Notes under the pieces: model-generated
What the model saw: the letters and a program-made list of their open reading frames with translations, nothing else
Database searches by the model: none
Told to the model about the DNA's origin: nothing
Source of the DNA: an uncultured Clostridium sp.
Lineage (GTDB): Bacteria > Bacillota > Clostridia > TANB77 > CAG-508
Reading direction: 5' to 3'
Assembly (NCBI GenBank): GCA_947244325.1
Contig: CAMXJY010000009.1
Coordinates: forward strand, 1-64,000
DNA: 64,000 nt
Program-made: the position numbers and the translations under genes
Part shown: one piece after another, positions 23,179 through 32,812 of the stretch
Position numbering within the stretch: the stretch's first letter is position 1
Layout: every line of letters starts with the position of its first letter

Positions 23179-25182
23179 ATGAGTAAAAAGAAAAAGCAAA
23201 AAATTGAAGGTATTTTTAGAGCAAATGAAAAAGGTTATGGATTTGTTGAAGTAGAAGGTATGGAAGAAGACCTTTTTATTCCTGCAAATAGTGTAAATAA
23301 AGCTCTAAATGGAGATACTGTTCAAGTTATGATTTATAAACAAAAAGAAGGAACTAAAAGAGCAGAGGCTAAAATTGTTAAGATTGTAAAAAGAGAAAGA
23401 GAAACAATAGTAGGAATATTTCAAAAATCTAAAAATTTTGGTTTTGTAGTTCCAGATGATAAAAGATTTGGTACAGATATTTTTATATCTAAAAGTAATT
23501 GTAAGGAAGCAAGAAATAATGATAAAGTAGTTGCTAAAATTTTAAAATATCCTGAAAGAGGTAAAAATGCAGAAGGAGAAGTTATTGAAATTTTAGGTAA
23601 TGTAAATCAAGCAGGTGTTGACATGCTTTCTGTTATAAAAGAATTTGACTTACCAAATGAATTTCCATCTTTTGTAAAAGAAGAGGCAGAAAGTATAGAT
23701 CAAAAAATAAATGAAAAAGATATAAAAAATAGAAAAGATTTAAGAGAAAATATAATTTTTACAATAGATGGAGAAGATGCAAAGGATTTAGATGATGCAA
23801 TAAGTGTAACAAAAAATGATGATGGAAATTATATTTTAGATGTTCATATTGCTGATGTTAGCTACTATGTAAAAGAAGATAGCAAATTAGATAGAGAAGC
23901 AATAAAAAGAGGAACAAGTGTGTATATGTTTGATAGAGTTATACCAATGCTTCCTTTTGAACTTTCAAATGGAATATGTAGTTTAAATGCAGGACAAGAT
24001 AGGTTTGCACTATCTTGTAGTATGGAAATTGATGGCAAAGGAAATGTTGTATCATCAGATGTATATAAATCAGTAATTAGAGTAACAGAGAGAATGACAT
24101 ATACAAATGTAAACAAAATTATTAATGGATTAGATGAAGAGATTACAAAAAGATATAGTAAATATATAGATAAATTCAAATTAATGGAAGAATTAGCTAT
24201 TGTATTAAAAAATAGAAGATTAGCTCAAGGATATTTAAACTTAGATATTCCAGAAAGTAAAATAATATTAGATGAAAATGGTAGAGCTATAGAAGTAAAA
24301 AAATATGAAACAACATTTGCAAATGAAATAATAGAACAATTCATGTTAACAGCAAATGAAACAATAGCAGAGAAATTTTATTGGTTAGAAGCTCCATTTA
24401 TTTATAGAGTTCACGAAGAACCTGAATACGAAAAAATTGAAGAAACAAATAAATTCTTATTTAATATAGGTGAAAAAATAAAAGTAAATAAAGATAATAT
24501 TAGACCAAGAGCTTTTTCTGATGTTTTAGACAAATTAAAAGGTACAGAATATGAAAAAGTAATATCAACATTAATTTTAAGAACTTTAAAGATAGCCAGA
24601 TATGAAAGTACAAATAAAGGACATTTTGGAATTGCAAGTAAATATTATTGTCACTTTACATCACCAATAAGAAGATATCCAGATTTATTTATACACAGAG
24701 TAATTTCAGAATACTTAAAAAATAATTATAATATGAAAGAAGAAAGATTAGAAGAACTAGGAGTAAAAGCAACTAAATATGCAGAGAGCTCTTCAGATGC
24801 AGAAAAAATAGCTACAAAAGCTGAAAGAGATGCAGAAGATATTAAAAAAGCTGAATTTATGGAAAATAAAATTGGAGAAGAATATTTTGGAATTGTATCA
24901 TCAATTACTTCTTTTGGTATGTTTGTAGAGCTTGAAAGTACAGTAGAAGGTTTAATCAGATTTGAACATATGGGAAATGAATATTTTATATATGATGAAA
25001 ATAGGAAAACATTAATTGGAGAAAGAACAAATAGAGTATTTAAAATAGGAGATCAAGTTAAAGTTAGAGTAATTGAAGCAAATAAGATGCTTAGAAAAAT
25101 AGCATTTGAGTTGGTGGCAGATAAAAACGAGGTAAAATATGATTTATATTTTAAAGATGAAGAAGAAATAATAGAGGATTAA
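23179..25182 (+). CDS. rnr: Ribonuclease R
   Basis: A 667-residue RNB-family 3'-5' exoribonuclease that degrades structured RNA and works with trans-translation. Order: an N-terminal winged-helix/cold-shock region ('GYGFVEVEG'), a second cold-shock domain, and the RNB catalytic core with the Asp cluster in 'IDGEDAKDLDDAISV'. 'HFTSPIRRYPDLFIHR' follows near residue 490, then a C-terminal S1 domain from about 570. The lysine-rich tail is short. AAAGGA precedes the ATG. In many Firmicutes smpB follows; here an unrelated charged protein does. Confidence 0.96.
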   Translation: MSKKKKQKIEGIFRANEKGYGFVEVEGMEEDLFIPANSVNKALNGDTVQVMIYKQKEGTKRAEAKIVKIVKRERETIVGIFQKSKNFGFVVPDDKRFGTDIFISKSNCKEARNNDKVVAKILKYPERGKNAEGEVIEILGNVNQAGVDMLSVIKEFDLPNEFPSFVKEEAESIDQKINEKDIKNRKDLRENIIFTIDGEDAKDLDDAISVTKNDDGNYILDVHIADVSYYVKEDSKLDREAIKRGTSVYMFDRVIPMLPFELSNGICSLNAGQDRFALSCSMEIDGKGNVVSSDVYKSVIRVTERMTYTNVNKIINGLDEEITKRYSKYIDKFKLMEELAIVLKNRRLAQGYLNLDIPESKIILDENGRAIEVKKYETTFANEIIEQFMLTANETIAEKFYWLEAPFIYRVHEEPEYEKIEETNKFLFNIGEKIKVNKDNIRPRAFSDVLDKLKGTEYEKVISTLILRTLKIARYESTNKGHFGIASKYYCHFTSPIRRYPDLFIHRVISEYLKNNYNMKEERLEELGVKATKYAESSSDAEKIATKAERDAEDIKKAEFMENKIGEEYFGIVSSITSFGMFVELESTVEGLIRFEHMGNEYFIYDENRKTLIGERTNRVFKIGDQVKVRVIEANKMLRKIAFELVADKNEVKYDLYFKDEEEIIED

Positions 25183-25188
25183 TAAAAT

Positions 25189-25626
25189 ATGAAAAATATA
25201 TTTAAAAATTTGATAAATAATTCTAAAAAACAAGAAGATAGTGAAGAAATAAAAAAATTAGAAGAGATAAAAAGAAAAATTAAAGCTATTAAAACAGTAG
25301 AAGAACTTGAAGCGATGGAAGATGAATTAATAGCGTTAGGTATTTTGGACAAATCAAAATTAGATAAATTAAAAAGAAAGAAAAAGAAGAGAAAATCAGA
25401 TAGAGAAATATTTGAAGAAAGAGTTAGATGTGATTTAGAAACTATAAACAAAGTAATATTAGTTGGAAAAATATATAAGAAACAAGAAAGAAAAAGAGAA
25501 GATAAAGAACTTATTCCAAATAAAGATGATAGAGAAAGAACAAGTGGAGTAAAGGATAAAGAAAAAGAGAAGGACAAAGAAGAAAGAACAAGAAGTAGTG
25601 GTGGAAGAACAAGAGGAGATAGATAA
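25189..25626 (+). CDS. Highly charged hypothetical protein
   Basis: A 145-residue protein of mostly Lys, Arg, Glu and Asp. Residues 15-70 look coiled-coil ('EEIKKLEEIKRKIK'), and the last 40 are a disordered KEKEKDKEERTRSSGG-type tail. I do not recognise a family. It starts six bases after the rnr stop, with GAGG as a weak ribosome site inside the end of rnr, so it is probably translationally coupled. An RNA- or ribosome-associated accessory to RNase R is possible but unproven. The opposite-strand frame is only its Ser/Leu-rich shadow. Confidence 0.65.
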   Translation: MKNIFKNLINNSKKQEDSEEIKKLEEIKRKIKAIKTVEELEAMEDELIALGILDKSKLDKLKRKKKKRKSDREIFEERVRCDLETINKVILVGKIYKKQERKREDKELIPNKDDRERTSGVKDKEKEKDKEERTRSSGGRTRGDR

Positions 25627-25709
25627 AAATATTTAAGAAAATATAATATTATAAGTAAAGATAATAAATTAGTAGAAAATAATAAGATGTAATAGTTATT
25701 GGGGGAAAA

Positions 25710-27077
25710 ATGACTAATAATATAAAAAAGAATGAAGAATATATTGTAGAAATAATAGATAATGGTTTTCAGGGAGAAGGTATTGCTAAAATTGATGGGA
25801 TGACTATATTTATACCAAATTGCATAAAAGGAGAAAAAGTTAAAATTAAAATTTTAAAAGTAACTTCATCACATGCATTTGGAAAAGTTATAGAAATATT
25901 AGAAATCTCAAACTTTAGAAAAGAATCGGATTGCAATACATATCCTAGATGTGGTGGATGTGCTATTCGTCATATGGATTATGATTATACAATCCATATA
26001 AAAAAGAACTCTGTAGAATCAACTTTAAAAAAAGCACTTGGAAGAGAAATAAAAATTTCTGAAACTTTGAAAATGGATAACCCTTATAATTATAGAAATA
26101 AACTTCAATATCCTATAGGAATAGATGAAAATGGAAATCCTGTAATGGGAGTTTATGCAGAAAGAACACATAAAATTATTCCTACAGAAGAATGTAAAAT
26201 TCAAGATAAACTAAGCCAGCAAATAGCAAATAGCATATATGATTGGTTATGTGAAAATAAAATAAAGGTATATAATGAAGTAAAACTAGAAGGAAGTATC
26301 AGACATATAGTTATAAGAATTGGCAAAAAAACAAATGAAGTAATGGTTACATTAGTAAGCAATATTAAAAAGATAGAAAAGGAAAAAGAATTAGTAGAAT
26401 ACTTAATATCAAAATATCCTGAAATAAAAACAATAGTAAAAAATATCAATAGTAAAAATACAAATGTTATTTTAGGAAATGAAAATGAAATATTATTTGG
26501 TGATGGTTACATATATGATTATTTAGGAGATTGTAAGTTTAAAATTTCTCCAATGTCTTTTTATCAAGTAAATCAAGCTCAAACTGAAAAATTATATAGT
26601 AAAGCAGTAGAATATGCAGAACTTACAGGAGCCGAAACAGTATTTGATTTATATTGTGGAATTGGAACAATAGGAATATTTGCTTCTAAAAAAGTAAAAA
26701 AATTGTATGGAATAGAAACTGTACCTCAAGCTATAGAAGATGCAAAAGAAAATGCAAAATTAAATAATATTGAAAATGCAGAATTTTTTGTTGGAGATGT
26801 TGAAAAAACTTTACCAGAATTTATAAGTAAAAGAAAAATAATTCCAGATGTAGTTTTTGTTGATCCACCAAGAAAAGGATGTGATAAAACAGCTTTAGAT
26901 ACTATTTTAGAAATAGAACCTAAAAGAATTGTTTATGTAAGCTGTAATCCAGCAACTTTAGGCAGAGATTTGAAAATTTTAGAGGAAAAGTATGATATTA
27001 AAGATATTTCTATATGTGATATGTTTGGATTTTCACATCATGTGGAATCAATAGCAAAACTTATATTGAAAAAATAA
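25710..27077 (+). CDS. rlmD: 23S rRNA (uracil-5-)-methyltransferase RlmD/RumA family
   Basis: A 455-residue SAM-dependent RNA m5U methyltransferase. It has an N-terminal TRAM domain and a [4Fe-4S] site 'CNTYPRCGGC' near residue 73-82 with a distal Cys in 'PTEECKI'. A Rossmann core 'FDLYCGIGTIG', the 'DPPRKGCD' motif and the catalytic Cys in 'VYVSCNPATLGRD' follow. In Gram-positives the orthologue is often the dual-site RlmCD, so the exact uridine target is uncertain. A GGGGGA ribosome site precedes the ATG. Confidence 0.92.
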   Translation: MTNNIKKNEEYIVEIIDNGFQGEGIAKIDGMTIFIPNCIKGEKVKIKILKVTSSHAFGKVIEILEISNFRKESDCNTYPRCGGCAIRHMDYDYTIHIKKNSVESTLKKALGREIKISETLKMDNPYNYRNKLQYPIGIDENGNPVMGVYAERTHKIIPTEECKIQDKLSQQIANSIYDWLCENKIKVYNEVKLEGSIRHIVIRIGKKTNEVMVTLVSNIKKIEKEKELVEYLISKYPEIKTIVKNINSKNTNVILGNENEILFGDGYIYDYLGDCKFKISPMSFYQVNQAQTEKLYSKAVEYAELTGAETVFDLYCGIGTIGIFASKKVKKLYGIETVPQAIEDAKENAKLNNIENAEFFVGDVEKTLPEFISKRKIIPDVVFVDPPRKGCDKTALDTILEIEPKRIVYVSCNPATLGRDLKILEEKYDIKDISICDMFGFSHHVESIAKLILKK

Positions 27078-27080
27078 ATT

Positions 27081-27239
27081 CGTCACACACTGTGTGACGT
27101 GTTAAGTTAAATGAGTAATATATTTGCTAGAAATTGTTTAGCGAAAGAAAGTAGGAATATGGAAAACAAAGAATTATATGTAATTACAAAGCATATAAAA
27201 AATATTAATTGAACTATAGAGGATTTCTCGGTAGTTCAA
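27081..27239 (+). other. Gene-free gap with two hairpins
   Basis: CGTCACAC-ACT-GTGTGACG (27081-27099) is a perfect hairpin just after rlmD, without a T-run. TTGAACTA/TAGTTCAA (27209-27216 with 27232-27239) encloses a smaller AGAG/CTC pairing and ends three bases before the AGGAG of the next gene. It could affect translation initiation there. No gene is seen. Confidence 0.5.
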
Positions 27240-27252
27240 AAAGGAGAGATAT

Positions 27253-28032
27253 ATGTTAGAAAAAAATAGACCAATTATTATACAAGGTGCTATGAGTATG
27301 GAAGTTGAAGAATTGATAAAAGTAATTGAAATAGAAAAAGAAGAAACTATAAACGGTTTTAAGTTTTATATAGGAAGTTTGAAAAAGTATCCAATAATTA
27401 TTTCAGAAACTCAAATTGGAATTATAAATGTAAGTATGGCGACATGTATAGCAATACAAACATATAATCCTAAAGTAATTATAAATCAAGGAATTGCAGG
27501 AGCACATTCAAGTTATATACATAGAAATAATATAGTAATTGGAGAAAAGAGTGTTAATATAAATTCATTTATAACAGGAATTAAAAGTAAAAACGAAGGA
27601 ACAAATCCTTTTGAATGGCAGTTTGACAATAGGTCATTTGAAGTAAATTGCAATACAGAATTATTAGAGAAAGTTAAAAAATTTAATAATAGTAAATATA
27701 AAATCTTTTATGGAATAATAGGAAGTGGAGATATATTTAATAGAGAGGTTGACAGAATAGCTTGGATACAAGAAAAAAAGAATACTTTGTGTGAAGATAA
27801 TGAAACTATTGCAGTATATACAATTTGTGAAAAGTTTAAAGTTCCATGTATAGGATTTAGAACTATTACTAATAATGAAGTAACTCAAAAAGAAAGTGAT
27901 GGCTCAACAATATCAAGAAAGAATTTAAAAAGTAACACAAATAAAATTATAACTAAAGAACATGATTTATCACAAGCGATAATATCACAAAAATTTACAG
28001 TGGATTTTGTAAAAGAAATATTATTAACATAA
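27253..28032 (+). CDS. MTA/SAH nucleosidase-like nucleoside phosphorylase
   Basis: A 259-residue PNP/UDP phosphorylase-fold protein, most like 5'-methylthioadenosine/S-adenosylhomocysteine nucleosidase. 'QGAMSMEVEEL' is the N-terminal motif, 'IINQGIAGAHS' the central glycine segment, and 'EDNETIAVYTICEKFKVP' the ligand-binding Met/Glu region, though the usual Met-Glu is altered. 'GFRTITN' replaces the common 'R.ISD' so the catalytic Asp position reads Asn. It opens the accessory island. The substrate is uncertain, and the altered catalytic motif argues against assuming standard MtnN activity. Confidence 0.75.
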   Translation: MLEKNRPIIIQGAMSMEVEELIKVIEIEKEETINGFKFYIGSLKKYPIIISETQIGIINVSMATCIAIQTYNPKVIINQGIAGAHSSYIHRNNIVIGEKSVNINSFITGIKSKNEGTNPFEWQFDNRSFEVNCNTELLEKVKKFNNSKYKIFYGIIGSGDIFNREVDRIAWIQEKKNTLCEDNETIAVYTICEKFKVPCIGFRTITNNEVTQKESDGSTISRKNLKSNTNKIITKEHDLSQAIISQKFTVDFVKEILLT

Positions 28033-28080
28033 AGATTATTTTAATTATTTAAAAATTACAATATAAAAGGGAGAGAAAAA

Positions 28081-28530
28081 ATGGAATATGCAGGTAATAA
28101 ATTAGAAGGAAAAGAATATGGAGAAAGACATGCTTCTTATGGATTAATATTTAATGAAAATGAAGAAATTGCAGTTGCATATATAGAAAAATATAATATG
28201 TATAATTTGATTGGTGGAAAAATAGAAGAAGGAGAAGATTCAAAAGAGGCATTAATAAGAGAAACAAAAGAAGAAATAGGCTATTCTATAAAAGACATTA
28301 AATATATTGAACATATAGGATATTATACATATATTGAAATTTTAGATAAATATGAACTAGCAGTAATGGACATTTATAAAGCAAAAGTGGGAGAGAAAGT
28401 ATGTAGGCCTATAGAAAAAGATTATGAACTTGTATGGGTAAAACCAGAAGAAATAGTAGATAAAATGTATTTTGAATATCATAGATATATTTTAAATAAA
28501 TACGTAAGAGATAATAAATATGCAGGATAA
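28081..28530 (+). CDS. NUDIX hydrolase (island copy 1)
   Basis: A 149-residue NUDIX protein hydrolysing a nucleoside diphosphate linked to another moiety. The box 'GGKIEEGEDSKEALIRETKEEIG' lies near residues 45-67 with all the Glu metal ligands. GGGAGAG precedes the ATG. It is one of five NUDIX genes of the island; the substrate is unknown. Confidence 0.88.
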   Translation: MEYAGNKLEGKEYGERHASYGLIFNENEEIAVAYIEKYNMYNLIGGKIEEGEDSKEALIRETKEEIGYSIKDIKYIEHIGYYTYIEILDKYELAVMDIYKAKVGEKVCRPIEKDYELVWVKPEEIVDKMYFEYHRYILNKYVRDNKYAG

Positions 28531-28590
28531 ATAATATTTGTTGATTATGGTAAAGATGTGAATTGAAGCAGTTATTATATAGGAGTAGAA

Positions 28591-29673
28591 ATGATAAAAA
28601 AAGAATTAGAAAAAAGAAAATTACCAGAATTATTAAAGTTTAATGATGGAAACAGAGTAAAAAATAAAGAGGATTGGGAAAAAAGAAAATTTGAAATAAA
28701 AAATATATTAAGTGAAGAAGAATATGGATATTTTCCAAAAGAACATGTACCAATAAGTATAAAATTATTAGAGGAAGATTCAAAATATTGTGGAAATACA
28801 GCGACTTTTCAAAAGATATTATTAATAATGAAATTTAATGAAGAATCATTTTCGTTTCCAGTATGCATAGCAATTCCTAAGAAAAATAAACCTTGTCCAG
28901 CTTTTTTATATATAAGTTTTTATGACTCATTTCCTAATAAATATCTTCCAGTTGAAGAGATTTGTGATCAAGGATTTGCAATAGTATCTTTTTGCTATCA
29001 AGATATTACATCAGATAATAATGATTTTTCAAATGGATTAAGCAAGTTTTTCTATAAAGAGGGGAAGGAAAATAAGTTTGGAAAAATATTAATATGGTCA
29101 TGGGCTGCAATGCATGTAATGGATTATATAGAAACTTTAAATGAAATTGATAAAGAAAATATTGCTATAGTGGGACATTCTAGATTAGGAAAAACAGCAT
29201 TATTAACAGGAGCTTTTGATGAAAGATTCAAATATATTATTTCTAATGATTCAGGACAAGGTGGAGCTGCTATAAGTAGAAATAAATCAGGAGAGAGAAT
29301 AAAATGTATTTGTGAAAGATTTCCTTATTGGTTTTGTGATAAATATAAAAAATATTCAGATAAAGAGGAATTATTGCCTTTTGACCAACATTATTTGTTA
29401 TCGCTAATAGCACCTAGAAATTTATATATATCTAGTGCTAGCGAGGATTTGTGGGCAGATCCAAAATCTGAGTTTTTATGTGGAGCAGCAGTTAATCAGG
29501 TATATGAATTATACAATAAAAAGGGATTGGTATATGAGGATCAATATCCTACTTCAGACACTAAATTATTAAATGGATATGTTGGATATCATTTACGTGA
29601 AGGCTCTCATTATTTAAGCAGATATGATTGGAATATCTTTATAGAATATATTAATAAAAATAGGAGTTACTAG
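28591..29673 (+). CDS. CE15-like alpha/beta hydrolase (glucuronoyl-esterase-like)
   Basis: A 360-residue alpha/beta hydrolase. The nucleophile elbow 'GHSRLGKTAL' near residue 195 is the signature of the bacterial branch related to 4-O-methyl-glucuronoyl methylesterases (CE15). 'SASEDLWADPKSE' and 'YHLREGSHYLS' supply the likely acid and histidine. No signal peptide is seen, so it would act in the cytoplasm, perhaps on imported sugar esters. The next gene starts six bases after its stop. Confidence 0.78.
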   Translation: MIKKELEKRKLPELLKFNDGNRVKNKEDWEKRKFEIKNILSEEEYGYFPKEHVPISIKLLEEDSKYCGNTATFQKILLIMKFNEESFSFPVCIAIPKKNKPCPAFLYISFYDSFPNKYLPVEEICDQGFAIVSFCYQDITSDNNDFSNGLSKFFYKEGKENKFGKILIWSWAAMHVMDYIETLNEIDKENIAIVGHSRLGKTALLTGAFDERFKYIISNDSGQGGAAISRNKSGERIKCICERFPYWFCDKYKKYSDKEELLPFDQHYLLSLIAPRNLYISSASEDLWADPKSEFLCGAAVNQVYELYNKKGLVYEDQYPTSDTKLLNGYVGYHLREGSHYLSRYDWNIFIEYINKNRSY

Positions 29674-29679
29674 AAATAT

Positions 29680-30147
29680 ATGGAAGTAAAAATAGAACTA
29701 CCAAAATTAGAAGATTTAAAAGATATAAATTTATTAGCAAAACAAGTACATGAACTACATGTTAGATGGAGACCAGACTTATTTTTTATGACAGAAGAAT
29801 TAATAAGTAGTGAATATCTTAAAAAGTTAATAGAGAATCAAGAAATATTTGTAGCTAAATTTCAAGAAAAAATTGTTGGATATATTACTTTAAATATAGT
29901 AGAAAAAAATAGTCCAGGGGTTAGATATAGAAAGCAATTATCAATAGATGCAATATGTGTAGATGAAAATAACAGAGGAAAAGGAATTGGAACGTTATTA
30001 TTAGAATATGTTAAAGAATATGGAAAATTAAATAATTGTACTGATATATATTTAACTGTTAATGAGGAAAATGAAGGTGCAATTAGAGTATATGAAAAGT
30101 TTGGAATGAAAGTTAAAAGTATAGCATATTCGATGAAAATATATTAG
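29680..30147 (+). CDS. GNAT-family N-acetyltransferase
   Basis: A 155-residue GNAT fold protein: the acetyl-CoA binding loop 'ENNRGKGIGTLLLEYV' (R-G-x-G-I-G) near residue 92 and 'NEGAIRVYEKFGMK' near the end are standard. The acceptor substrate is unknown. It follows the CE15-like gene by six bases and is probably co-transcribed. Confidence 0.9.
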   Translation: MEVKIELPKLEDLKDINLLAKQVHELHVRWRPDLFFMTEELISSEYLKKLIENQEIFVAKFQEKIVGYITLNIVEKNSPGVRYRKQLSIDAICVDENNRGKGIGTLLLEYVKEYGKLNNCTDIYLTVNEENEGAIRVYEKFGMKVKSIAYSMKIY

Positions 30148-30214
30148 AAATTATTTTAATATTTATAGAAAAGATTTCTATATATTTTTTTGAATTTACA
30201 TATAATTTAAAATG

Positions 30215-30243
30215 TTGATTTTATGTAAAATATGTGATATTAT
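30215..30243 (+). promoter_or_regulatory. Predicted promoter of 30281 gene
   Basis: TTGATT (30215-30220), 17 bases, TATTAT (30238-30243), 38 bases before the start. Confidence 0.5.
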
Positions 30244-30280
30244 ATTATAGCACGAAAAAATATTAAAGAAAGGAGATGCT

Positions 30281-30700
30281 ATGTATATGCTTGATACAGC
30301 AGTTTGTCTTAATCATTATGAAGTTATAAGCGAAGTACGGGATGGCATTTCTGAAGGAGAATGTCCAGTAGATTTAATGGCAGATATCCAGAAAGAAAAA
30401 GCTGATGGGGAAATGATAGTATTTACATTAACCTCAGAAGCTATCAGAATGATGTGTGCTTATGACTCGCTGAAAGACATTAGGTACTTTAAACGCTTGC
30501 CGTTTGGCTATCAGGGAGTTGGAGTTTGGTGGCTTCCAGAAGATCCATGTGAGGAGGTTCCGGAAAAAGAGCAGGAATGGATGAATATGTGGACACATGA
30601 TATGTGTAAGACATATTTTGTGGAAGAAGTTCATACTCAGGAAATTAAGTATAAAATTCCGCCAAAAGGTTCTAAAGTGACACATCATATTATCGGATGA
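30281..30700 (+). CDS. Hypothetical protein of foreign composition
   Basis: A 139-residue protein I cannot assign. No signal peptide or membrane segment; it is rich in Trp, Met and acidic residues ('GYQGVGVWWLPEDP'). Codon use differs from its neighbours: it contains CGC, CCG and one in-frame CGG (30338-30340), which native genes here avoid, and it is visibly less AT-rich. It has its own promoter, an AAAGGAG ribosome site and hairpins at its 3' end, so it looks like a recent single-gene acquisition from a relative with higher GC. Confidence 0.75.
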   Translation: MYMLDTAVCLNHYEVISEVRDGISEGECPVDLMADIQKEKADGEMIVFTLTSEAIRMMCAYDSLKDIRYFKRLPFGYQGVGVWWLPEDPCEEVPEKEQEWMNMWTHDMCKTYFVEEVHTQEIKYKIPPKGSKVTHHIIG

Positions 30701-30775
30701 TAAACCGATAAGCAAGACAGAAATGGGAGGGGAATTGTGAGCATATCATGATTCCCTCTTATTTTATAAATTAAT
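30690..30775 (+). terminator. Hairpins at the 3' end of the foreign gene
   Basis: TTATCGG/CCGATAA (30690-30696 with 30705-30711) spans the stop codon. GAGGGGAAT pairs with ATTCCCTCT further on (about 30727-30735 with 30751-30759), followed by TATTTTAT. Both have higher GC content than the surroundings and came with the gene. Confidence 0.6.
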
Positions 30776-30838
30776 ATAAAAAACTATAAAAATTTAATAA
30801 ATTATGATATAAATAAATTGATAAGGAGGATAATGTTT

Positions 30839-31874
30839 ATGATAAGATTTGAAAGTGATTATTCAGAAGGAGCATGTTTAGAGATTATAAAAAGATTAGA
30901 AGAAACTAATATGGAACAAACACCAGGATATGGTGAAGATATATATTGTAACTCTGCAAGAGAAAAAATAAGAAAAATATGTAAATCTCCAAATGCAGAA
31001 GTTCAATTTTTAGTAGGTGGAACTCAAACTAATATGATAGTAATAAGTTCAATTTTAAAATCATATCAAGGAGTGATTTCAGCACGGAACAGGACATATA
31101 AATGTTCATGAAACAGGGGCAATAGAGGCAACAGGGCATAAAGTATTAGTTATCAATACGAATGATGGAAAGTTAACAGGAAATCAAGTAAAAGAAATGT
31201 ATCAGAATCATTATAATGATGAAAACTATGTGCATACAGTACAACCTGGAATGGTATATATATCATTTCCAACAGAAAATGGATTAATATATACAAAAGA
31301 AGAATTAGAAAATTTATATAAAGTTTGTAAGGAATGCAGTTTACCACTTTATATTGATGGAGCTAGATTAGGATATGGTTTAATGGCAGATGGAAATAAT
31401 ATGGATATTTCAGATATAGCTCATAATTGTGATGTTTTTTATATTGGTGGTACTAAAGAAGGAGCATTATTTGGAGAAGCAGTTGTAATAACAAATGAAA
31501 ATTTACAAAAGAATTTTAGATATTGTATAAAACAAAGAGGAGGAATGCTAGCTAAAGGAAGATTATTAGGAGTACAATTTGATGTGTTATTTGAAAATCA
31601 ACTATATTTTAATATATCGAAGCATGCTGTGAATATGGCAATGAAAATAAAGAGGGCTTTTATGAATAAAGGATATAAATTTTTATATGATTCAAATACT
31701 AACCAACAATTTCCTATAATATCAAAAGATGTATCATCTAAATTGTCAAAAAAATATTCATTTTGTTTTTGGGAGAAAGTTGATGAAAATAATAGTGCAG
31801 TTAGATTTTGTACAAGTTGGGCTACAAAAGAAAGCGATGTTGAACAGTTAGTAAAAGATATAGAAAGTTTATAA
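30839..31874 (+). CDS. Low-specificity L-threonine aldolase-like enzyme, +1 frameshift at CGG_A
   Basis: A PLP-dependent fold-type I enzyme of the beta-eliminating lyase/threonine aldolase family, 344 residues if the frame is joined. Codons 1-82 hold 'GGTQTN'. At 31085-31087 the frame meets CGG followed by A. Continuing in frame hits TGA after eight codons, but skipping C31085 gives GGA and continues 'TGHINVHETGAIEATGHK' through 'YIDGARLGYGL' and the PLP lysine in 'GGTKEG'. A GGAGGA site fits the ATG at 30839; the ATG at 30833 is too close. Same break as three other island genes, so recoding is more likely than decay. Confidence 0.85.
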
Positions 31875-31894
31875 TATGAAAGGTTTTCAAATTA

Positions 31895-32767
31895 ATGGTA
31901 AATTTAGAATTATATAAAATATTTATTGTAGTGGCAAGTGAGGAAAATATAACAAGAGCAAGTGAAAAATTAAATTTAACACAACCAGCAGTAACAAAGC
32001 ACATAAAAAATTTAGAAAATATATTAGGAGTTAAACTATTTTTTAGAACTAATCATGGGATAGTTTTAACAGAACAAGGGAAAAAGTTATATAATAAAAT
32101 AAAAGATGCCACAAATTTATTAACAAATGTAGAAAATGAATATTTAAGCAAAAGAGATATCAATTTAGGGATACACTCTACAATATTAAATAAAATTTTT
32201 AGTAGTTGTATAAGTGAATATTATATAAATAATTTAGATTCTAAAATAAATACAATAAATCATGAAAATGAAGATATGCTATTGGAATTAAAAAATGGAG
32301 AGTTAGATATCATATTTTCTAAAAAGATAAAAACAAAATTTTATAGTAAAAACATAAAATTTATTAAATTGGGTGAGTGGAGCGAAATTTTAATTGTAAA
32401 TGGAAAAAGTAAATTAAAAAATAAGCTAGTGAGTATAGATGATATAAAATCTAAAACTATATATATGCCAAAGAAAACATCAGAAACACCACATAATTTC
32501 TTTGATTCAATAAATTGTAAATATGAAGATTTTAAAGATATTAAACATGTAACATATAAAACTATAACAGAAATTATTAAAAGTAATGATGGAATAGGAT
32601 TAGTTACTAAGGAATTTGTTAATCAAGAGATTGAGCAAAATAATTTATATATATTAAATACAGAATTTGAAATAAAACCAGTTGAGTTTGGAATATATGT
32701 AAATAATGAAAATAAGTTTGAAGAGTTAAATAAATTTATAAAAATAATTAAAAAACATTTTAATTAA
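31895..32767 (+). CDS. LysR-family transcriptional regulator
   Basis: A 290-residue LTTR. An N-terminal winged HTH ('NITRASEKLNLTQPAVTKHIKNLE') is followed by a periplasmic-binding-like effector domain that is short and Asn/Lys rich. It lies 20 bases after the aldolase-like gene in the same direction, so it may regulate that gene, although LysR genes are more often divergent from targets. GAAAGG serves as ribosome site. Confidence 0.9.
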   Translation: MVNLELYKIFIVVASEENITRASEKLNLTQPAVTKHIKNLENILGVKLFFRTNHGIVLTEQGKKLYNKIKDATNLLTNVENEYLSKRDINLGIHSTILNKIFSSCISEYYINNLDSKINTINHENEDMLLELKNGELDIIFSKKIKTKFYSKNIKFIKLGEWSEILIVNGKSKLKNKLVSIDDIKSKTIYMPKKTSETPHNFFDSINCKYEDFKDIKHVTYKTITEIIKSNDGIGLVTKEFVNQEIEQNNLYILNTEFEIKPVEFGIYVNNENKFEELNKFIKIIKKHFN

Positions 32768-32771
32768 GATA

Positions 32772-32812
32772 TAGAAAATGGTAGGCTGTAAAATAGAACT
32801 TGCCATTTTTTA
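32772..32812 (+). terminator. Terminator of the LysR gene
   Basis: GAAAATGGTAG pairs with TTGCCATTTT (G-U pairs included) and runs into TTTTTT, then into repeat copy E. Confidence 0.65.

Noticed and set aside
23865-24179. Minus-strand open frame inside rnr
   Set aside because: Lies wholly within the conserved RNB catalytic domain and has no start signals.
25179-25577. Minus-strand open frame opposite the charged protein
   Set aside because: Ser/Leu/Phe-only low-complexity product, the expected shadow of a Lys/Glu-rich gene, with no ribosome site.
25183-25709. smpB or tmRNA (ssrA) after rnr
   Set aside because: No SmpB motifs and no tRNA-Ala-like ends could be found in this interval.
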